15,691 nucleotides of DNA from JABMPO01 sp964539785 (GTDB lineage Bacteria > Fidelibacterota > Marinisomatia > Marinisomatales > TCS56), in the NCBI GenBank assembly GCA_964539785.1, contig CAZIJQ010000057.1:1-15691 (forward strand), in the 5' to 3' direction. This document shows, piece by piece, positions 15,542 to 15,691 of this stretch. The notes under the pieces are model-generated. The model did no database searches. It saw only the letters and a program-made list of their open reading frames with translations, and was not told the origin of the DNA. Position 1 is the first letter of the stretch. Every line of letters starts with the position of its first letter. The translations under genes were made by a program, and so were the position numbers.

Positions 15542-15569
15542 AAAAGCCCCGATTATTCGGGGCTTTTTT
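15542..15569 (+). terminator. Intrinsic terminator after the saccharopine genes
   Basis: gccccga (15546-15552) and tcggggc (15557-15563) form a perfect stem with loop ttat, preceded by aaaa and followed by six T residues. The A-run and T-run extend the pairing, so it could work in both directions. It starts 22 bases after the saccharopine dehydrogenase stop. Confidence 0.9.
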
Positions 15570-15662
15570 ATTATAGTTGATAGATTTTGCCTGTTGGCTG
15601 AAATATTAAATATCATTTTATGGATCATACTTATTAATTAACCCGTTGTGCATATTATTTTA

Positions 15663-15691
15663 ATGAATAAAAGAGATCATGCATTAGCTTC
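15663..15691 (+). CDS. Possible start of a further gene, cut by the window edge
   Basis: An ATG at 15663 opens a frame (MNKRDHALA) that runs to the edge of the window. There is no Shine-Dalgarno before it and only nine codons are visible, so it may be chance. The 15570-15662 gap before it shows no other feature. Confidence 0.15.

Noticed and set aside
1..15691. CRISPR array, phage, transposase or toxin-antitoxin genes
   Set aside because: No regularly spaced repeats are visible, and no coding region resembles these families.

Overview
The window looks like a chromosomal segment of a Gram-negative-type bacterium, roughly 40-45% G+C by eye. It probably belongs to the FCB (Fibrobacteres-Chlorobi-Bacteroidetes) assemblage or a related candidate phylum. 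The hints are the PheS motif around residues 198-214, which resembles the Bacteroidetes form, a 230-residue RsmI without the extra C-terminal part seen in Proteobacteria, and a CtpA/Prc-type S41 protease. This placement is an inference. No phage, plasmid, CRISPR or insertion-sequence gene is visible. There is no gene-free stretch over 300 bases.

Region 1 (50-7821, all minus strand) is a translation operon read right to left: thrS, infC, rpmI, rplT, pheS, pheT, then zapA and folD, with tRNA-Arg(CCG) 34 bases beyond folD. Genes overlap or nearly touch: thrS/infC by 13 bases, rplT/pheS separated by 2 bases, pheS/pheT by 1 base, zapA/folD by 8 bases. infC has no ATG, GTG or TTG start before its conserved N-terminus. 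It appears to begin at an AUC codon behind a strong Shine-Dalgarno sequence that lies inside the end of thrS.

Region 2 (7822-8281) holds tRNA-Val(GAC) on the minus strand. Beside it, on the promoter-proximal side, is what looks like a broken partial copy of the tRNA 5' end whose middle is occupied by a 45-base double-palindrome element.

Region 3 (8282-12594, minus strand) reads rocD-like aminotransferase, rsmI, tmk and ctpA-type protease. The last three overlap one another, and rocD lies only 30 bases from rsmI.

Region 4 (12595-15569) has a 250-base divergent promoter region followed on the plus strand by two separate genes for the halves of the saccharopine pathway: a lysine-ketoglutarate reductase and a saccharopine dehydrogenase, ending at a clear intrinsic terminator. 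The divergent ornithine-type aminotransferase and these two enzymes all produce amino-acid semialdehydes plus glutamate, which suggests a small lysine/ornithine catabolic locus. This pathway is best known from eukaryotes and is the most interesting content of the window. The rest is ordinary housekeeping sequence.
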